Part shown: positions 9,059-19,075 of the stretch, one piece after another
How the letters are laid out: each line of letters opens with the position of its first letter
Position numbering within the stretch: the stretch's first letter is position 1
Assembly: GCF_000767615.3 (NCBI RefSeq)
Contig: NZ_CP009553.3
Span: forward strand, 1,426,001-1,490,000
Direction: 5' to 3'
Length of the DNA stretch: 64,000 nt
DNA from: Pandoraea pnomenusa
GTDB taxonomy: Bacteria > Pseudomonadota > Gammaproteobacteria > Burkholderiales > Burkholderiaceae
Position numbers and translations under genes: made by a program
Notes under the pieces: generated by a model
The model's input: the letters and a program-made list of their open reading frames with translations, nothing else
The model's database searches: none
What the model was told of the DNA's origin: nothing

Positions 9059-9814
9059 TTACTGGGGCGCGTAGCTCTTTGCGGCTTCGGTCGAGATGCG
9101 CGAGGCGGCTTCGCGCAGCAGTTCGAGCAGCTTTTCGTGATTCATGAATTCGAGGCGCCGGATCGGGATCACCAGTGCAAGCGCACCGACGGCGAGCGCC
9201 GATTGGCCGAGGATCGGCACCGCGATGGCCCCCACATCGGCTTCGAGTTCGCCTTTCGAGATGTAGTAGCCAGCCTTGCGCGTCTCGTGCAGCCGCGCGA
9301 TGAACTCGTCGGCCGACCTGCCCATGCCTGCCGCGGCAATGCTCTCCGCATGCTTGTTGTACAGCCGCGTGAGCTTGCCCTTTGGCATGGTCGAGAGAAT
9401 GACCTTGGGCGCGCCGCCAAGAAACAACGGCCGTGGCCGCCCGCGTCCGTAGGCCAGATGCAGGCCGTCGGGGCCCGACTCGCGATGTGTATCGACGATC
9501 TCGTCGTCGAAGATGCGCGTCATCACGGAGTCGCACCCCGTCTGCGCCGACAGTTCGCGCATCAACGGCTGACCGACTCGCAGCAGCGGGTCGATGCTGC
9601 GCAGCTGATAGTCGAGCTTGATGATGCGTGGGCCGAGTTCATAGCTGCCATCGCCAAGGCGCAACAGCAACCCCGATCCGACCAACTCGCGCAGGTAGCG
9701 ATAGCCGGTCGGCACCGAGCAACCGAGGTGATGGCAGATCGCTTCGGTCGACCATGTCGGGGCCTCGACGGTGAACATGTCGAGAATGGACAGCATTTTG
9801 GTAAGACTGGACAT
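9059..9814 (-). CDS. IclR family transcriptional regulator
   Basis: Predicted 251 residues, normal for the family. An N-terminal winged helix (residues about 1-65; WSTEAICHHLGCSVPTGYRY is the recognition region) is followed by an IclR effector domain containing a Gly/Pro-rich loop and VGAIAVPILGQS. I chose the ATG at 9814 because the family's helix starts immediately after it; the longer frame to 9925 adds no family-like sequence. IclR proteins near aromatic catabolic genes usually respond to a pathway substrate. It probably controls the neighbouring oxidoreductase/VOC and hydroxylase units, but this is inference from position. Confidence 0.88.
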   Translation of the reverse strand: MSSLTKMLSILDMFTVEAPTWSTEAICHHLGCSVPTGYRYLRELVGSGLLLRLGDGSYELGPRIIKLDYQLRSIDPLLRVGQPLMRELSAQTGCDSVMTRIFDDEIVDTHRESGPDGLHLAYGRGRPRPLFLGGAPKVILSTMPKGKLTRLYNKHAESIAAAGMGRSADEFIARLHETRKAGYYISKGELEADVGAIAVPILGQSALAVGALALVIPIRRLEFMNHEKLLELLREAASRISTEAAKSYAPQ

Positions 9815-9946
9815 CGCGGGTCGTTTTGAATGAGGTGCACCCTGAGCCGGGCACGAATTTCCATATTCTAACCAACGAGCGACCAATACCGTACCGCGAG
9901 CGCTGAAAAGCATCTCGACTTTCAAATGGCGATATCGACTGCCGGT

Positions 9947-10978
9947 TCATACGGGCGCCTCGGAATCGGTCAGGACTGCGGCCAGCAGCACGATCTTGCC
10001 GGCCACATCGCCCTCTTCCAGACGTTGATGCGCCTGCGCGGCCTGCCCCAGCGGCAGCGTGCACGAGATCACCGGCCGTATTTGCGTCCCCAGACGGGGC
10101 CAGACTTTGTCGGCCAGCGCGGCGGCGATGACCGCCTTTTCGGCCAGAGGCAAGGGCCGCAACAGCGAGCCCGTAACGACCCCCTCTTTCTGCATGAGCG
10201 CGCGAAGCGGGAATTGCATGTCCGAGCTGCCGCCCGGCGACAGGTGAACGATCCGGCCGCGCCGTGCCAGCGCCACAATATTCGCCTTTGCGTGGACAAC
10301 GCCGGCCATGTCGAGGACCACGTCGACACCTCGCTGTCCGGTGACTTCAAGCGTGCGCCGGGCGAAGTCCTCCGTGCGGTAATTGAACGCGGCGCGCGCG
10401 CCGAACGATCGCGCCATCGCGCATTTCTCGTCGGTGCCGCACGTCGCATAGACCTCGTGTCCAAACGCACTCAGTAGCTGAATGGCAACGCTGCCGACGC
10501 CGCTGGTGCCGCCATGAATCAGTACGCGCTCGCTCGCCTGCAGGCGCGCCACGTTAAAGAAGTTATGCCATGTCGTGAATAGCGCCTCGGGCAGTGCGCT
10601 CGCCTCGATCATTGTCATCCCGTGCGGGACCGGCAGCGTCAGCGCTTCGTCGGCGACGGCATAGCTGGCATAACCGCCCCCATCGATCAGCGCGCAGACG
10701 GCATCGCCAGGCTTGCGATGCGACACATGCTCACCGACGGCAACGATGCGACCGGCCACCTCGAGTCCCGGAATATCGCTGTGACGGCCATCCGGGCCGC
10801 GCCGGCGCTGATTCACGTCGTGACGATTCACGCCGGCGGCCGCAACTTCGATCAACACCTGCTGCGGTCCGCAGGTCGGCACCGGTTCAAGTCGCGGCTG
10901 GAGCACCTCGGGGCCACCGGCCGCGGTGATCGCCATGGCGAGCAGCCGATCCGCATTGCCTGACGTGACGCCGTTCAT
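9947..10978 (-). CDS. NADPH:quinone oxidoreductase, zinc-free MDR family
   Basis: Predicted 343-residue cytosolic oxidoreductase of the medium-chain dehydrogenase superfamily. It has an N-terminal GroES-like domain and a nucleotide-binding domain with HGGTSGVGSVAIQLL, the QOR/PIG3-type NADPH motif. The structural-zinc Cys cluster of alcohol dehydrogenases is absent. The start at 10978 overlaps the stop of the VOC gene in an ATGA, so the two are translationally coupled. It probably reduces a quinone or enone in the same catabolic pathway; the substrate is unknown. Confidence 0.85.
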   Translation of the reverse strand: MNGVTSGNADRLLAMAITAAGGPEVLQPRLEPVPTCGPQQVLIEVAAAGVNRHDVNQRRRGPDGRHSDIPGLEVAGRIVAVGEHVSHRKPGDAVCALIDGGGYASYAVADEALTLPVPHGMTMIEASALPEALFTTWHNFFNVARLQASERVLIHGGTSGVGSVAIQLLSAFGHEVYATCGTDEKCAMARSFGARAAFNYRTEDFARRTLEVTGQRGVDVVLDMAGVVHAKANIVALARRGRIVHLSPGGSSDMQFPLRALMQKEGVVTGSLLRPLPLAEKAVIAAALADKVWPRLGTQIRPVISCTLPLGQAAQAHQRLEEGDVAGKIVLLAAVLTDSEAPV

Positions 10979-11523
10979 TGCATCCCCATCCGTTCCGCCA
11001 TACGCGCCTGCCACGTTGCACGTGGCTCAAACCCCGGCAGTTGCCGCGCATGGGCTTCCACCGCCGCCATCAGCACGTCGTCGGGTTGCGAGAAGTCCAC
11101 CGGCACGCGCATGGGTTGACTGACATACCACGGCGTGTCGATGAACAGCTCAAGACGATTGCCCTCAGGGTCCCGCGCATAAATCGACACGGCGTTGCCG
11201 TGCGTGATCGGATGAATATCGGTCGCACCGGCATCGGTCAGCCGGGCGTAAAGGCCCTTGAGGGTCGCCAGACTGTCGGCACGCAGGGAGATCTGGTTGA
11301 TCACGTTGAAGCCCGACGTGTCCGGTCGCCCCGTGGCCAGCACGATCTGGTGATGCTCCTGGGGGTCGCGGCTCAGAAAGATCAGTTCCAGATCGCCTGA
11401 CGGGCCGGTCAGTTTGCCCGAGTCGGTAATCGTGAACTCGAGCAATTCCGTATAGAAGCGCGCCATGCGCTGGATGTCGCACACGTAGAACCCGACGTGG
11501 CTGAAGCTCAAACCTTTACGCAT
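10975..11523 (-). CDS. VOC superfamily protein (glyoxalase/extradiol dioxygenase-like)
   Basis: Predicted 182 residues with two vicinal-oxygen-chelate modules. Candidate metal ligands are His9 (SHVGFYV), His57/58 (EHHQIVL) and Glu125 (GNRLELFID), the usual H/H/E pattern. The family includes ring-cleaving dioxygenases, glyoxalases and resistance proteins. Next to a phenol-type hydroxylase and an FAH hydrolase, a ring-cleavage role is attractive but not proven. It is first in a two-gene minus-strand operon and divergent from the hydroxylase gene across an AT-rich region. Confidence 0.8.
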   Translation of the reverse strand: MRKGLSFSHVGFYVCDIQRMARFYTELLEFTITDSGKLTGPSGDLELIFLSRDPQEHHQIVLATGRPDTSGFNVINQISLRADSLATLKGLYARLTDAGATDIHPITHGNAVSIYARDPEGNRLELFIDTPWYVSQPMRVPVDFSQPDDVLMAAVEAHARQLPGFEPRATWQARMAERMGMQ

Positions 11524-11572
11524 CGACTCATCCTTTAAAATTATCTAATTGTGATAATAATGCAAATTATGT

Positions 11573-11601
11573 TTGACAGTAAAGTGTCATGGATCTATAT
11601 T
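11573..11601 (+). promoter_or_regulatory. Sigma70-type promoter of the hydroxylase/Liv operon
   Basis: TTGACA at 11573-11578 and TATATT at 11596-11601 are separated by exactly 17 bases. The -35 overlaps an inverted repeat TGACA-N6-TGTCA (11574-11589), a plausible operator, and TTATC-N7-GATAA lies upstream at 11541-11557. The likely binder is the IclR regulator encoded nearby, which is an inference. Confidence 0.65.
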
Positions 11602-11644
11602 TTGTCCAATAGTGATATTCAAGAAAAATCAATGGGAGGCGAGG

Positions 11645-13147
11645 GTGGTAGACGTCGTGGTCATCGGTCTTGGCCCGGTCGGCGCAACGCTGGCCAATTT
11701 GTTGGGGCGCGCGGGAATATCGGTGGTGGTACTCGAACGGGAGCCTGCGGTGTATCCGCTGCCCCGCGCGGTGCATTTCGATGCCGAGTGCATGCGGGTG
11801 TTCGATGCCATTGGCGTCGCCCCGGCGCTGGCGGAGCATTGCCGGGTGTCGCCCGGTATGAAGTTCGTGAATGCCGATGGCAAGTTGCTGGTCGATTGGC
11901 AGCGTCCCGAAGGGATCGGGCCGCAGGGCTGGAACAGTAGTTATCGCTTCCATCAACCGGATCTCGAACGCATTCTGCGCGAGCGTCTGGCGACGCATGC
12001 GTGCGTCGACGTGCGTCTGCGCAGCGAAGTGTTCGCGCTCGATGAGCACGCCGATCACGTGCAGGTGCGCTATGAAGACCTGTCATGCGGCGCGTTGCGC
12101 GAGGTCCGGGCGCGTTACGTGATCGGCGCGGATGGCGCGCGCTCACTCGTGCGTCGCATGATCGGCAGCGAAATGGTCGATCTGGGCTTGCATGAGCGCT
12201 GGCTGGTCTTCGACGCGCTACTCAAGCGCGACTGGAACGTGCTTGGGGAACACAGCGTGCAGTTCTGCGACCCAGCCCGGCCCGCGACCTATGTGCGCGG
12301 CGTGGACAACCGGCGCCGATGGGAAATCATGCTGCGTCCGGGTGAGGACGCCGCGCGATTCGCTCAGGCGGAGAACGTCTGGTCGATGCTGAAGAAGTGG
12401 ATTACCCCCGACGACGCCGATCTCGAACGCGCCGTCGTCTACACCTTTCATGCGGTGATTGCGCAGCGATGGCGGCAGGGACGTCTGATGCTGGCCGGCG
12501 ACGCCGCCCATCAGACACCGCCGTTCCTCGGTCAGGGCATGTGCGCCGGCATTCGCGACGCGAGCAATCTCGCATGGAAGCTGGTGGCGATTCTGCGGCA
12601 CGGCGCTTCCGATGCGTTGCTCGACACCTATCAGCAGGAACGCTACCCGCACGTCTCGGAGTTCATCACGCTGGCGGTCGAACTGGGGCGCATCATCCAG
12701 GCGGTCGATCAGGACGCCGCCGCGCGGCGCGACGAGATGTTCGCCAACGGCCCCCGTCGTCTTCAGAGCCTGAGTCCGCGACTGGGCGCGAGTGCGCTGC
12801 TCCTACAGGAGGCCGAAGGCGGCGCGATCTCGCGGCAACCGACATTGGCCGACGGCCGACGCATGGACGACGCGGCAGGAAACGACTTCCTGTTGCTCAC
12901 GCGAGGCGGCGCCTTCTCCGCGGCGCAGTGCGAAGCCGCCCGCGCGGCGTTCCCGTGGCCGCTGCGATGGATCGAGGACGCCAGCGAGTCGACACGCCAA
13001 TGGCTCGACACGCTCGATGCCGATGCTGTGCTGATTCGTCCGGATCGCTATGTCGCCGGCGTTGCCCGAGGGGGCGACGCGTTGCGCAATCTGACGGCAT
13101 CCGTCGGGGCCGCACTCGGCGTGGCTGAAGCCCCGGTGGCCGCCTGA
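11645..13147 (+). CDS. FAD-dependent aromatic hydroxylase (MhpA/PheA-like)
   Basis: Predicted 500-residue class A flavoprotein monooxygenase. It has an N-terminal Rossmann motif VVIGLGPVGATLANLLGRAG, the DG motif VIGADGARSLVR near residue 160, and the GD motif LMLAGDAAHQTPPF near residue 285 for FAD ribityl binding. It is closest in character to 3-(3-hydroxyphenyl)propionate hydroxylases, which add an ortho OH to a phenolic ring using NAD(P)H and O2. The GTG at 11645 was chosen because GGGAGG lies at 11634-11639 and the Rossmann strand follows at once. It is first in the plus-strand catabolic operon. Confidence 0.86.
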   Translation: MVDVVVIGLGPVGATLANLLGRAGISVVVLEREPAVYPLPRAVHFDAECMRVFDAIGVAPALAEHCRVSPGMKFVNADGKLLVDWQRPEGIGPQGWNSSYRFHQPDLERILRERLATHACVDVRLRSEVFALDEHADHVQVRYEDLSCGALREVRARYVIGADGARSLVRRMIGSEMVDLGLHERWLVFDALLKRDWNVLGEHSVQFCDPARPATYVRGVDNRRRWEIMLRPGEDAARFAQAENVWSMLKKWITPDDADLERAVVYTFHAVIAQRWRQGRLMLAGDAAHQTPPFLGQGMCAGIRDASNLAWKLVAILRHGASDALLDTYQQERYPHVSEFITLAVELGRIIQAVDQDAAARRDEMFANGPRRLQSLSPRLGASALLLQEAEGGAISRQPTLADGRRMDDAAGNDFLLLTRGGAFSAAQCEAARAAFPWPLRWIEDASESTRQWLDTLDADAVLIRPDRYVAGVARGGDALRNLTASVGAALGVAEAPVAA

Positions 13148-13215
13148 GCGAGGGCGGTCCGCAAAACACAACCGATTTGTATTGGCTCAACAATGTTTTC
13201 TCTGGAGACTCATTC

Positions 13216-14079
13216 ATGAAATTCGTCAGTTTCACGCGGCAGGGCAAGGCCGGTTTTGGTGTGGTGCGCAATGAAGGTGTGGTAGATCTCGGCGCACGTC
13301 TGGGCCTCGTCGACCTCGGCGCCGCATTGCGTGCCCATGGCATCGACACGCTGAAGGATCTCGCGCAAAAGCACGACGCCGATTTCGCACTCGCCTCGAT
13401 CGACGCTTATCGACCGGCCGTGGCCGATCCCGACAAGGTGCTGTGCGCCGGCCTGAACTATGACGAACACGTGCGCGAAACCAGGCGCGAGCGCACCGAG
13501 CGCCCGACCATATTCATGCGCTACGCCGAATCGCAGCTCGGTCACGAGCAACCGATTCTGCTGCCGCCCGAGTCGGAGCGTCTGGACTACGAGGGCGAGA
13601 TCGCCGTGGTGATCGGTCGCGCCGGACGTCGCATCAGCGAGGAAGATGCCTTCTCCCATATCGCGGGCTTCGCCTGCTACAACGACGGCAGCATTCGCGA
13701 CTGGCAAACCCACACCTCGCAGTGGGGGCCGGGAAAGAATTTTCAGGCAACCGGCGCCTTCGGCCCGACGCTGGTGTCCGCCGACGAGATCGGCGAGAAC
13801 GAAGCGCTCACACTCGAGACGCGTTTGAACGGACAGGTCGTGCAGCACGCCACCACCGACATGCTGATCTTTTCGATCCCGACGCTGATTGCCTACTGCT
13901 CGACCTTCACCAGATTGCAGCCGGGCGACGTGATCGTGACCGGCACGCCGGGCGGTGTCGGTGCGAAGCGTAATCCGCCGCTGTTCATGAAGGACGGCGA
14001 TGTGGTCGAAGTGGAAGTCAGCAAGCTCGGCATTCTGCGCAACCCGATTCGTGCCGAGGGCAGCGCCACGAATCAGTGA
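13216..14079 (+). CDS. Fumarylacetoacetate hydrolase (FAH) family protein
   Basis: Predicted 287 residues. It carries the metal-binding core LDYEGEIAVVIGR and the later FSIPTLIAYCSTFTRLQPGDVI...GTPGGVG typical of FAH-fold hydrolases, isomerases and decarboxylases. These enzymes cleave or tautomerise acylpyruvates late in aromatic ring-cleavage pathways. The start has TGGAGA eight bases upstream. It follows the hydroxylase by 68 bases and precedes the transporter genes, supporting one catabolic operon. The exact substrate (fumarylpyruvate, hydroxyhepta-dienedioate or other) cannot be read from the sequence. Confidence 0.88.
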   Translation: MKFVSFTRQGKAGFGVVRNEGVVDLGARLGLVDLGAALRAHGIDTLKDLAQKHDADFALASIDAYRPAVADPDKVLCAGLNYDEHVRETRRERTERPTIFMRYAESQLGHEQPILLPPESERLDYEGEIAVVIGRAGRRISEEDAFSHIAGFACYNDGSIRDWQTHTSQWGPGKNFQATGAFGPTLVSADEIGENEALTLETRLNGQVVQHATTDMLIFSIPTLIAYCSTFTRLQPGDVIVTGTPGGVGAKRNPPLFMKDGDVVEVEVSKLGILRNPIRAEGSATNQ

Positions 14080-14104
14080 CGAGACAGTGGAGGAGACATC
14101 AATA

Positions 14105-15256
14105 ATGAACAAGACAAGCATTCTGATCGCGGCCGGGGTCATGGCCGCGGCACTGAGCGGCCTCGTGCATGCCGACATCAAGGTCGGTGTGATTCTGTCG
14201 ACCACCGGGCCAGCGGCGTCGCTCGGCACGCTGGAGAAGAGCGGCGTCATGCTGGGGCCGGACACCTTGGGAGGACAGAAAGTCAAGTACATCTATCTCG
14301 ACGACGCGTCCGACCCGAGTCTTGCCGTGCGAAGCCTGCATAAGCTCATCAGCGAAGAGCACGTCGATGTGGTGATCGGACCGACGACGACGCCGAGCGC
14401 TGTGGCGGTCATTCCATTGCTGGCCGAATCGGGAACGCCGGGCATCACGCAAGGGCCGACCAACTCGCTGGTGCAGCCGGTCGATGCGCAACGACGCTGG
14501 AATTTCAAGACGACGACCAACGACGAACATGAAGGCACGCCGCTGTTCGATCACATGAAGGCCAAGCAGACGAAAACGCTGGCGTTCATCGGCTTTACCG
14601 ACTCCTACGGCGATCAATGGTTGAAATTGACCGAGCGCTTTGCCAAGGATCGTGGGATTCAGGTGGTGTCGCAGGAACGCTATGCCCGCACCGACTCGAC
14701 GGTCACGTCCCAGGTCGTCAAGATGCTCTCGAAACAGCCCGACGCTGTGCTGATCGCCGGGTCGGGTGGCGCCGCAGCGACACCGTTGCTCGAATTGCGC
14801 ACTCGCGGCTACAAGGGCGACATCTATGTGACGCTGGGTGCGACGTTCGGCGACTTTCTGCGACTCTCGGGCGCGGCCGCCGATGGCATTTTCGCTCCGT
14901 ACGCGGCGGTGATGGGGGTCGATCAGGTTCCCGATACCTATGCCGCCAAGAAGAGTGCCGCGGAATTCGTGCGGGCTTACGACGCGAAGTACGGCGGCAA
15001 CACGAGCAACATCTTCTCCGCGGGCGCGTGGGACGCCAACAAGCTGATCGCGAACGCGGTGCCAGAGGCGCTGAAGAAGGCTTCACCTGGCACGCCGCAG
15101 TTCCGTGCCGCGCTGCGCGATGCCATCGAGGCGACAAAGGATCTGGCCGGCGCGCGTGGCGTCTACAACATGAGCGCGACGGATCACACCGGTCTCGACA
15201 TTAGCTCCCTGATGCTCGGCCAGCGTCAGAAGGGCCGTTGGGTGCTCGCCAAATAA
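14105..15256 (+). CDS. Periplasmic substrate-binding protein of Liv-type ABC importer
   Basis: Predicted 383 residues. The signal peptide (KTSILIAAGVMAAALSGLVHA) is cleaved before DIKVGVILSTTGPAASLG, the usual start of Peripla_BP_6 (LivJ/amide-binding) proteins. A strong GGAGGAG site precedes the ATG. Homologues bind branched-chain amino acids but many bind aromatic acids. Its place behind hydroxylase and FAH genes favours an aromatic acid ligand. The permease and ATPase genes follow directly. Confidence 0.9.
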   Translation: MNKTSILIAAGVMAAALSGLVHADIKVGVILSTTGPAASLGTLEKSGVMLGPDTLGGQKVKYIYLDDASDPSLAVRSLHKLISEEHVDVVIGPTTTPSAVAVIPLLAESGTPGITQGPTNSLVQPVDAQRRWNFKTTTNDEHEGTPLFDHMKAKQTKTLAFIGFTDSYGDQWLKLTERFAKDRGIQVVSQERYARTDSTVTSQVVKMLSKQPDAVLIAGSGGAAATPLLELRTRGYKGDIYVTLGATFGDFLRLSGAAADGIFAPYAAVMGVDQVPDTYAAKKSAAEFVRAYDAKYGGNTSNIFSAGAWDANKLIANAVPEALKKASPGTPQFRAALRDAIEATKDLAGARGVYNMSATDHTGLDISSLMLGQRQKGRWVLAK

Positions 15257-15449
15257 GCCGCACCGGCATTGGCGACGGCGATGTCGCGCGTCGTCGGTGC
15301 CGGCTTCGCGTCGTTCCGTCGTCGTTTTTCGTCACTGGCATTGCCGCCCGCTCACGTGTGGCGACGGGTGCTGTCTCACCCCTCTCGGTCGAGAGGGCGA
15401 TTCCTCTGTCTTCGCGTGCGCGGCTTTGTCTGCGCATGCCTCAATTCGC

Positions 15450-16505
15450 ATGGACCTCTCGATCGTAGTTTTGCTCGCGCAGGACGGCATCACCACGGGT
15501 GCGATTTATGCCTTGTTGGCATTGGCGCTAGTGTTGGTGTTCTCCGTCACCCGCGTCATCTTCATTCCGCAGGGCGAGTTCGTGTCGTATGGCGCGCTCA
15601 CGCTGGCGGCACTGCAAACCCAGAAGTTTCCGCTCACGAGCTGGTTGCTCGTGGCGATGGGCGTATGCACGTTCATCGTGGAGACGGCGAGCGTGTTGCG
15701 TCACAGCGAGCGCCGCAAGCTGGCCGGGCGGCTGGTGCCGGTGTTCGCGGGCAAATATCTGGTGTTTCCGATCGCCGTGTTCTTCGTCGTCCAGGCGCTG
15801 GCACCGATGACACTGCCGATGCTCGTGCAGATCGCCATCACGCTGTTGCTGGTCGTGCCGATGGGTCCGATGCTCTATCGCCTGGCGTATCAGCCCCTGG
15901 CCGAAGCCAGCACGTTGTTGCTGCTGATCGTCTCGGTCGGCGTGCACTTCGCGCTCACGGGCCTGGGCCTGGTGATGTTCGGGGCGGAGGGCTCGCGCAC
16001 GCAGGCGTTCTCCGACGCGAGCTTCAACATCGGTTCGGTGATGGTGTCGGGGCAGAGCCTGTGGGTGGTGGGCGTGTCGGTGGTGATGATCCTGGCGCTG
16101 TACTTCTACTTCGACCGTTCGCTCTCGGGCAAGGCCCTGCGTGCGACGGCGGTCAATCGTCTTGGCGCGCGGCTGGTGGGTATCGGCACCGTGCAGGCGG
16201 GGCGTCTGGCGTTCACGCTGGCCGCGGTGCTGGGCGTGCTGTGCGGCATTCTGATCGCGCCGATCACGACCATCTATTACGAATCGGGCTTCCTGATCGG
16301 CCTGAAGGGCTTCGTGGGGGCGATCATCGGGGGGCTGGTGAGTTACCCGGTCGCGGCGCTGGGCGCCATTCTGGTGGGCCTGCTGGAGTCGTACTCGTCG
16401 TTCTGGGCGAGTGCGTACAAGGAGGTCATCGTCTTCACGCTGATCCTTCCGGTGCTGCTGTGGCTGTCGCTCACGAGCAAGCACGTGGAAGAAGACGAGG
16501 AATAA
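15450..16505 (+). CDS. Liv-type ABC permease, LivH subunit
   Basis: Predicted 351-residue inner-membrane permease. It starts MDLSIVVLLAQDGITTGAIYALLALALVLVFSVTRV-like and contains the polar insert RHSERRKLAGRL often seen in this subgroup. The EAA-type cytoplasmic loop (SLSGKALRATAVNRLGARLVGI) contacts the ATPase. The ATG at 15450 was chosen because the upstream in-frame sequence is not membrane-like. A 193-base gap with no gene separates it from the binding protein. It pairs with the LivM half of the next protein. Confidence 0.9.
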   Translation: MDLSIVVLLAQDGITTGAIYALLALALVLVFSVTRVIFIPQGEFVSYGALTLAALQTQKFPLTSWLLVAMGVCTFIVETASVLRHSERRKLAGRLVPVFAGKYLVFPIAVFFVVQALAPMTLPMLVQIAITLLLVVPMGPMLYRLAYQPLAEASTLLLLIVSVGVHFALTGLGLVMFGAEGSRTQAFSDASFNIGSVMVSGQSLWVVGVSVVMILALYFYFDRSLSGKALRATAVNRLGARLVGIGTVQAGRLAFTLAAVLGVLCGILIAPITTIYYESGFLIGLKGFVGAIIGGLVSYPVAALGAILVGLLESYSSFWASAYKEVIVFTLILPVLLWLSLTSKHVEEDEE

Positions 16506-16523
16506 GCCGGGGCGGACCACAGA

Positions 16524-18320
16524 ATGAAAAACAAATACTTCCTGATTTTCCTGGTGGTGCTGGCAGCGTTGCCGGTACTGCCGGCTCCCGTGCGTTTGCC
16601 CGAATACTGGGTGACGCTGCTCAACTACATTGGCCTGTACAGCATCGTGGCGATCGGGCTGGTGCTGCTCACGGGCGTGGCCGGCATGACCTCGTTCGGG
16701 CAGGCCGCGTTCGTGGGGCTCGGGGCGTATGCCACGGCCTACCTGACGACCGCGTACGGGGCGTCGCCGTGGCTTGGCCTGATCGTGGGGATCGTGATCA
16801 CCGCGGCTGCCGCGCTCGTCATCGGCGCGATCACCATGCGACTGTCCGGGCACTTCCTGCCGCTGGGCACGATCGCGTGGGGCCTGTCGCTGTACTACCT
16901 GTTCGGCAACCTCGAGTTTCTAGGCAAATACGACGGCCTGAACGACATTCCGACCATCAGCCTGTTCGGCGTCGAGCTGGCGAGCGGTCGCCAGATGTTC
17001 TATCTGATCTGGGTGGTGGTCGTGCTCGCGGTCGTGTCGGTCAAGAACCTGCTCGATTCGCGCTCCGGGCGAGCCATTCGCGCGCTCAAGGGCGGCGGGG
17101 TGATGGCCGAGGCCATGGGGGTGAACACCGCGTGGATGAAGGTCGTGGTGTTCGTCTACGCGGCCGTGCTCGCGGCGATCTCCGGCTGGTTGTACGCGCA
17201 CCTGCAGCGCGCCGTGAACCCCACGCCCTTCAACCTGAACCACGGCATCGAGTACCTGTTCATGGCCGTCGTCGGTGGCGTCTCGCACGTGTGGGGCGCG
17301 GTGCTGGGCGCGGCGATCCTGACGGTGCTCAAGGACTACCTGCAGAACATCCTGCCGGTGCTGCTGGGGGCCAACGGCAACTTCGAGACCATCGTCTTCG
17401 GCATCCTGCTCGTGTTGCTGCTGCAGTACGCGCGTGATGGCGTGTGGCCGTTCTTCGGCAAGATCTTCCCGGCGCGACGCGTGGCGAAGGCGCCGGAACA
17501 GGCCGAGCCGCTGGGCCACCGCGCCAAGCCGGCGGTGGGCGAAGTGGTGCTCAAGCTCGAGAAGGCGCGCAAGGAATTCGGTGGACTCGTCGCGGTGAAC
17601 GACGTGTCGTTCGAGGTCAGGGCGGGCGAGATCGTGGGCCTGATCGGCCCGAACGGCGCGGGCAAGTCCACGACCTTCAACCTGGTCACTGGCGTGCTGC
17701 AAGCCACGCGAGGCGAGATCTCGTTCCTTGGCGAGCGCATCGATCGTCTGCCCTCGCGCGAGATCGTCAAGCGGGGGATCGGCCGTACGTTCCAGCACGT
17801 GCGGCTGATGCCGCAGATGAGCGTGCTTGAGAACGTGGCCATCGGCGCGTACCTGCGCGACGGGAACGGCCTGCGTCGCCGCCCGCAGGGCGGGGTGTGG
17901 TCGAGCGTGCTGCGACTCGATCGCCGTGAAGAGGCGATGCTGCTGCATGAGGCGAAGCAACAGATCGAGCGGGTGGGTCTGGGCGCGCACATGTACGACG
18001 AGGCGGGCAGTCTGGCGCTGGGCCAGCAGCGCATTCTGGAGATCGCGCGTGCGCTGGCGTGCGACCCGACGCTGCTGCTGCTCGACGAGCCGGCCGCGGG
18101 GTTGCGCTACAAAGAAAAGCAGGCGCTGGGCGACCTGCTCAGGAAGCTCAAGGACGAGGGGATGAGCGTGCTGCTGGTGGAGCACGACATGGACTTCGTG
18201 ATGAACCTGACCGATCACCTGGTGGTGATGGAATTCGGCACCAAGATTGCCGAGGGTCTGCCGGAAGACGTGCAGAAGAACCCGGCGGTGCTCGAGGCGT
18301 ACCTTGGAGGAGTGGAGTGA
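16524..18320 (+). CDS. Fused ABC permease-ATPase (LivM-LivG)
   Basis: Predicted 598 residues. Residues 1 to about 310 are a LivM-type membrane domain (ends ...[14 protein letters not shown]), joined by a 30-residue linker to a LivG-type ATPase. Walker A is GPNGAGKST near residue 375, Walker B is [11 protein letters not shown], and the H-loop is LVEHDMDFV. The ABC signature is unusual: LALGQQR replaces LSGGQQR, as is common for LivG. LivM and LivG are usually separate genes in enteric bacteria; here no stop or frameshift separates them. The last base of its stop is the first of the livF start (TGATG). Confidence 0.9.
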   Translation: MKNKYFLIFLVVLAALPVLPAPVRLPEYWVTLLNYIGLYSIVAIGLVLLTGVAGMTSFGQAAFVGLGAYATAYLTTAYGASPWLGLIVGIVITAAAALVIGAITMRLSGHFLPLGTIAWGLSLYYLFGNLEFLGKYDGLNDIPTISLFGVELASGRQMFYLIWVVVVLAVVSVKNLLDSRSGRAIRALKGGGVMAEAMGVNTAWMKVVVFVYAAVLAAISGWLYAHLQRAVNPTPFNLNHGIEYLFMAVVGGVSHVWGAVLGAAILTVLKDYLQNILPVLLGANGNFETIVFGILLVLLLQYARDGVWPFFGKIFPARRVAKAPEQAEPLGHRAKPAVGEVVLKLEKARKEFGGLVAVNDVSFEVRAGEIVGLIGPNGAGKSTTFNLVTGVLQATRGEISFLGERIDRLPSREIVKRGIGRTFQHVRLMPQMSVLENVAIGAYLRDGNGLRRRPQGGVWSSVLRLDRREEAMLLHEAKQQIERVGLGAHMYDEAGSLALGQQRILEIARALACDPTLLLLDEPAAGLRYKEKQALGDLLRKLKDEGMSVLLVEHDMDFVMNLTDHLVVMEFGTKIAEGLPEDVQKNPAVLEAYLGGVE

Positions 18321-19075
18321 TGGCAGACGCGATTCTTGAGGTCAAGGACCTCGCCGTCGCATACGGCAAAGTCGAGGCGGTGCATGGGGCGCATCTGCGC
18401 GTGCAGGCGGGGCAGATCGTCACCGTGATCGGTCCGAATGGCGCGGGCAAGTCGTCGATGCTCAACGCCATCATGGGCGCGCTGCCGCACAACGGGTCGA
18501 GCAAGGGAAGCGTGATGTATCTCGGGCACGAGATGTCGGCGCTGACGATCGAAGCGCGCGTATCGCGCGGCATGTGTCTGGTGCCGGAGAAGCGCGAACT
18601 GTTCTCGACGATGACCGTCGAGGACAACCTGCTGCTGGGCGCATATCGACGCAAGAAGGCGGGGGAGAAGCACTTCCTCGACCAGATGGAAGTGGTTTAT
18701 GAGCTGTTCCCGCGCCTGAAGGAGCGTCGTGTGCAGCAGGCCGGGACGCTGTCTGGCGGGGAGCGCCAGATGCTGGCGGTGGGCCGGGCACTGATGGCCA
18801 AGCCGCAGCTGCTCATGCTGGACGAGCCGAGCCTGGGCCTCGCGCCGCTGATCGTGAAAGAAATCTTCCACATCATCAGCGACCTGCGCAAGACCGGCGT
18901 GGCAACCCTGCTCATCGAACAGAACGCCCGTGCCGCATTGCAGGTGGCGGACTACGGGTACGTGATCGAAACCGGTGAGCTGGCCCTGGAAGGTCCGGCG
19001 CAAGCGCTTGCGAGCAATCCCAAGGTCATTGAAACGTATCTGGGGCTGGCCAGGAAAGCCACTGCCGACGCTTGA
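18320..19075 (+). CDS. Liv-type ABC ATPase, LivF subunit
   Basis: Predicted 251 residues. Walker A is GPNGAGKSS at residues 38-46, the signature is LSGGERQ near residue 149 and Walker B is LLMLDEPSLGL. It forms the ATPase heterodimer with the LivG half of the preceding fusion and powers uptake of the ligand captured by the binding protein. Start overlap (TGATG) indicates coupled translation. Confidence 0.92.
   Translation: MADAILEVKDLAVAYGKVEAVHGAHLRVQAGQIVTVIGPNGAGKSSMLNAIMGALPHNGSSKGSVMYLGHEMSALTIEARVSRGMCLVPEKRELFSTMTVEDNLLLGAYRRKKAGEKHFLDQMEVVYELFPRLKERRVQQAGTLSGGERQMLAVGRALMAKPQLLMLDEPSLGLAPLIVKEIFHIISDLRKTGVATLLIEQNARAALQVADYGYVIETGELALEGPAQALASNPKVIETYLGLARKATADA

Noticed and set aside
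15269..17437. A 722-codon plus-strand frame across livH and livM
   Set aside because: Out of frame with both clear permease genes and Arg/Gly-rich shadow composition.
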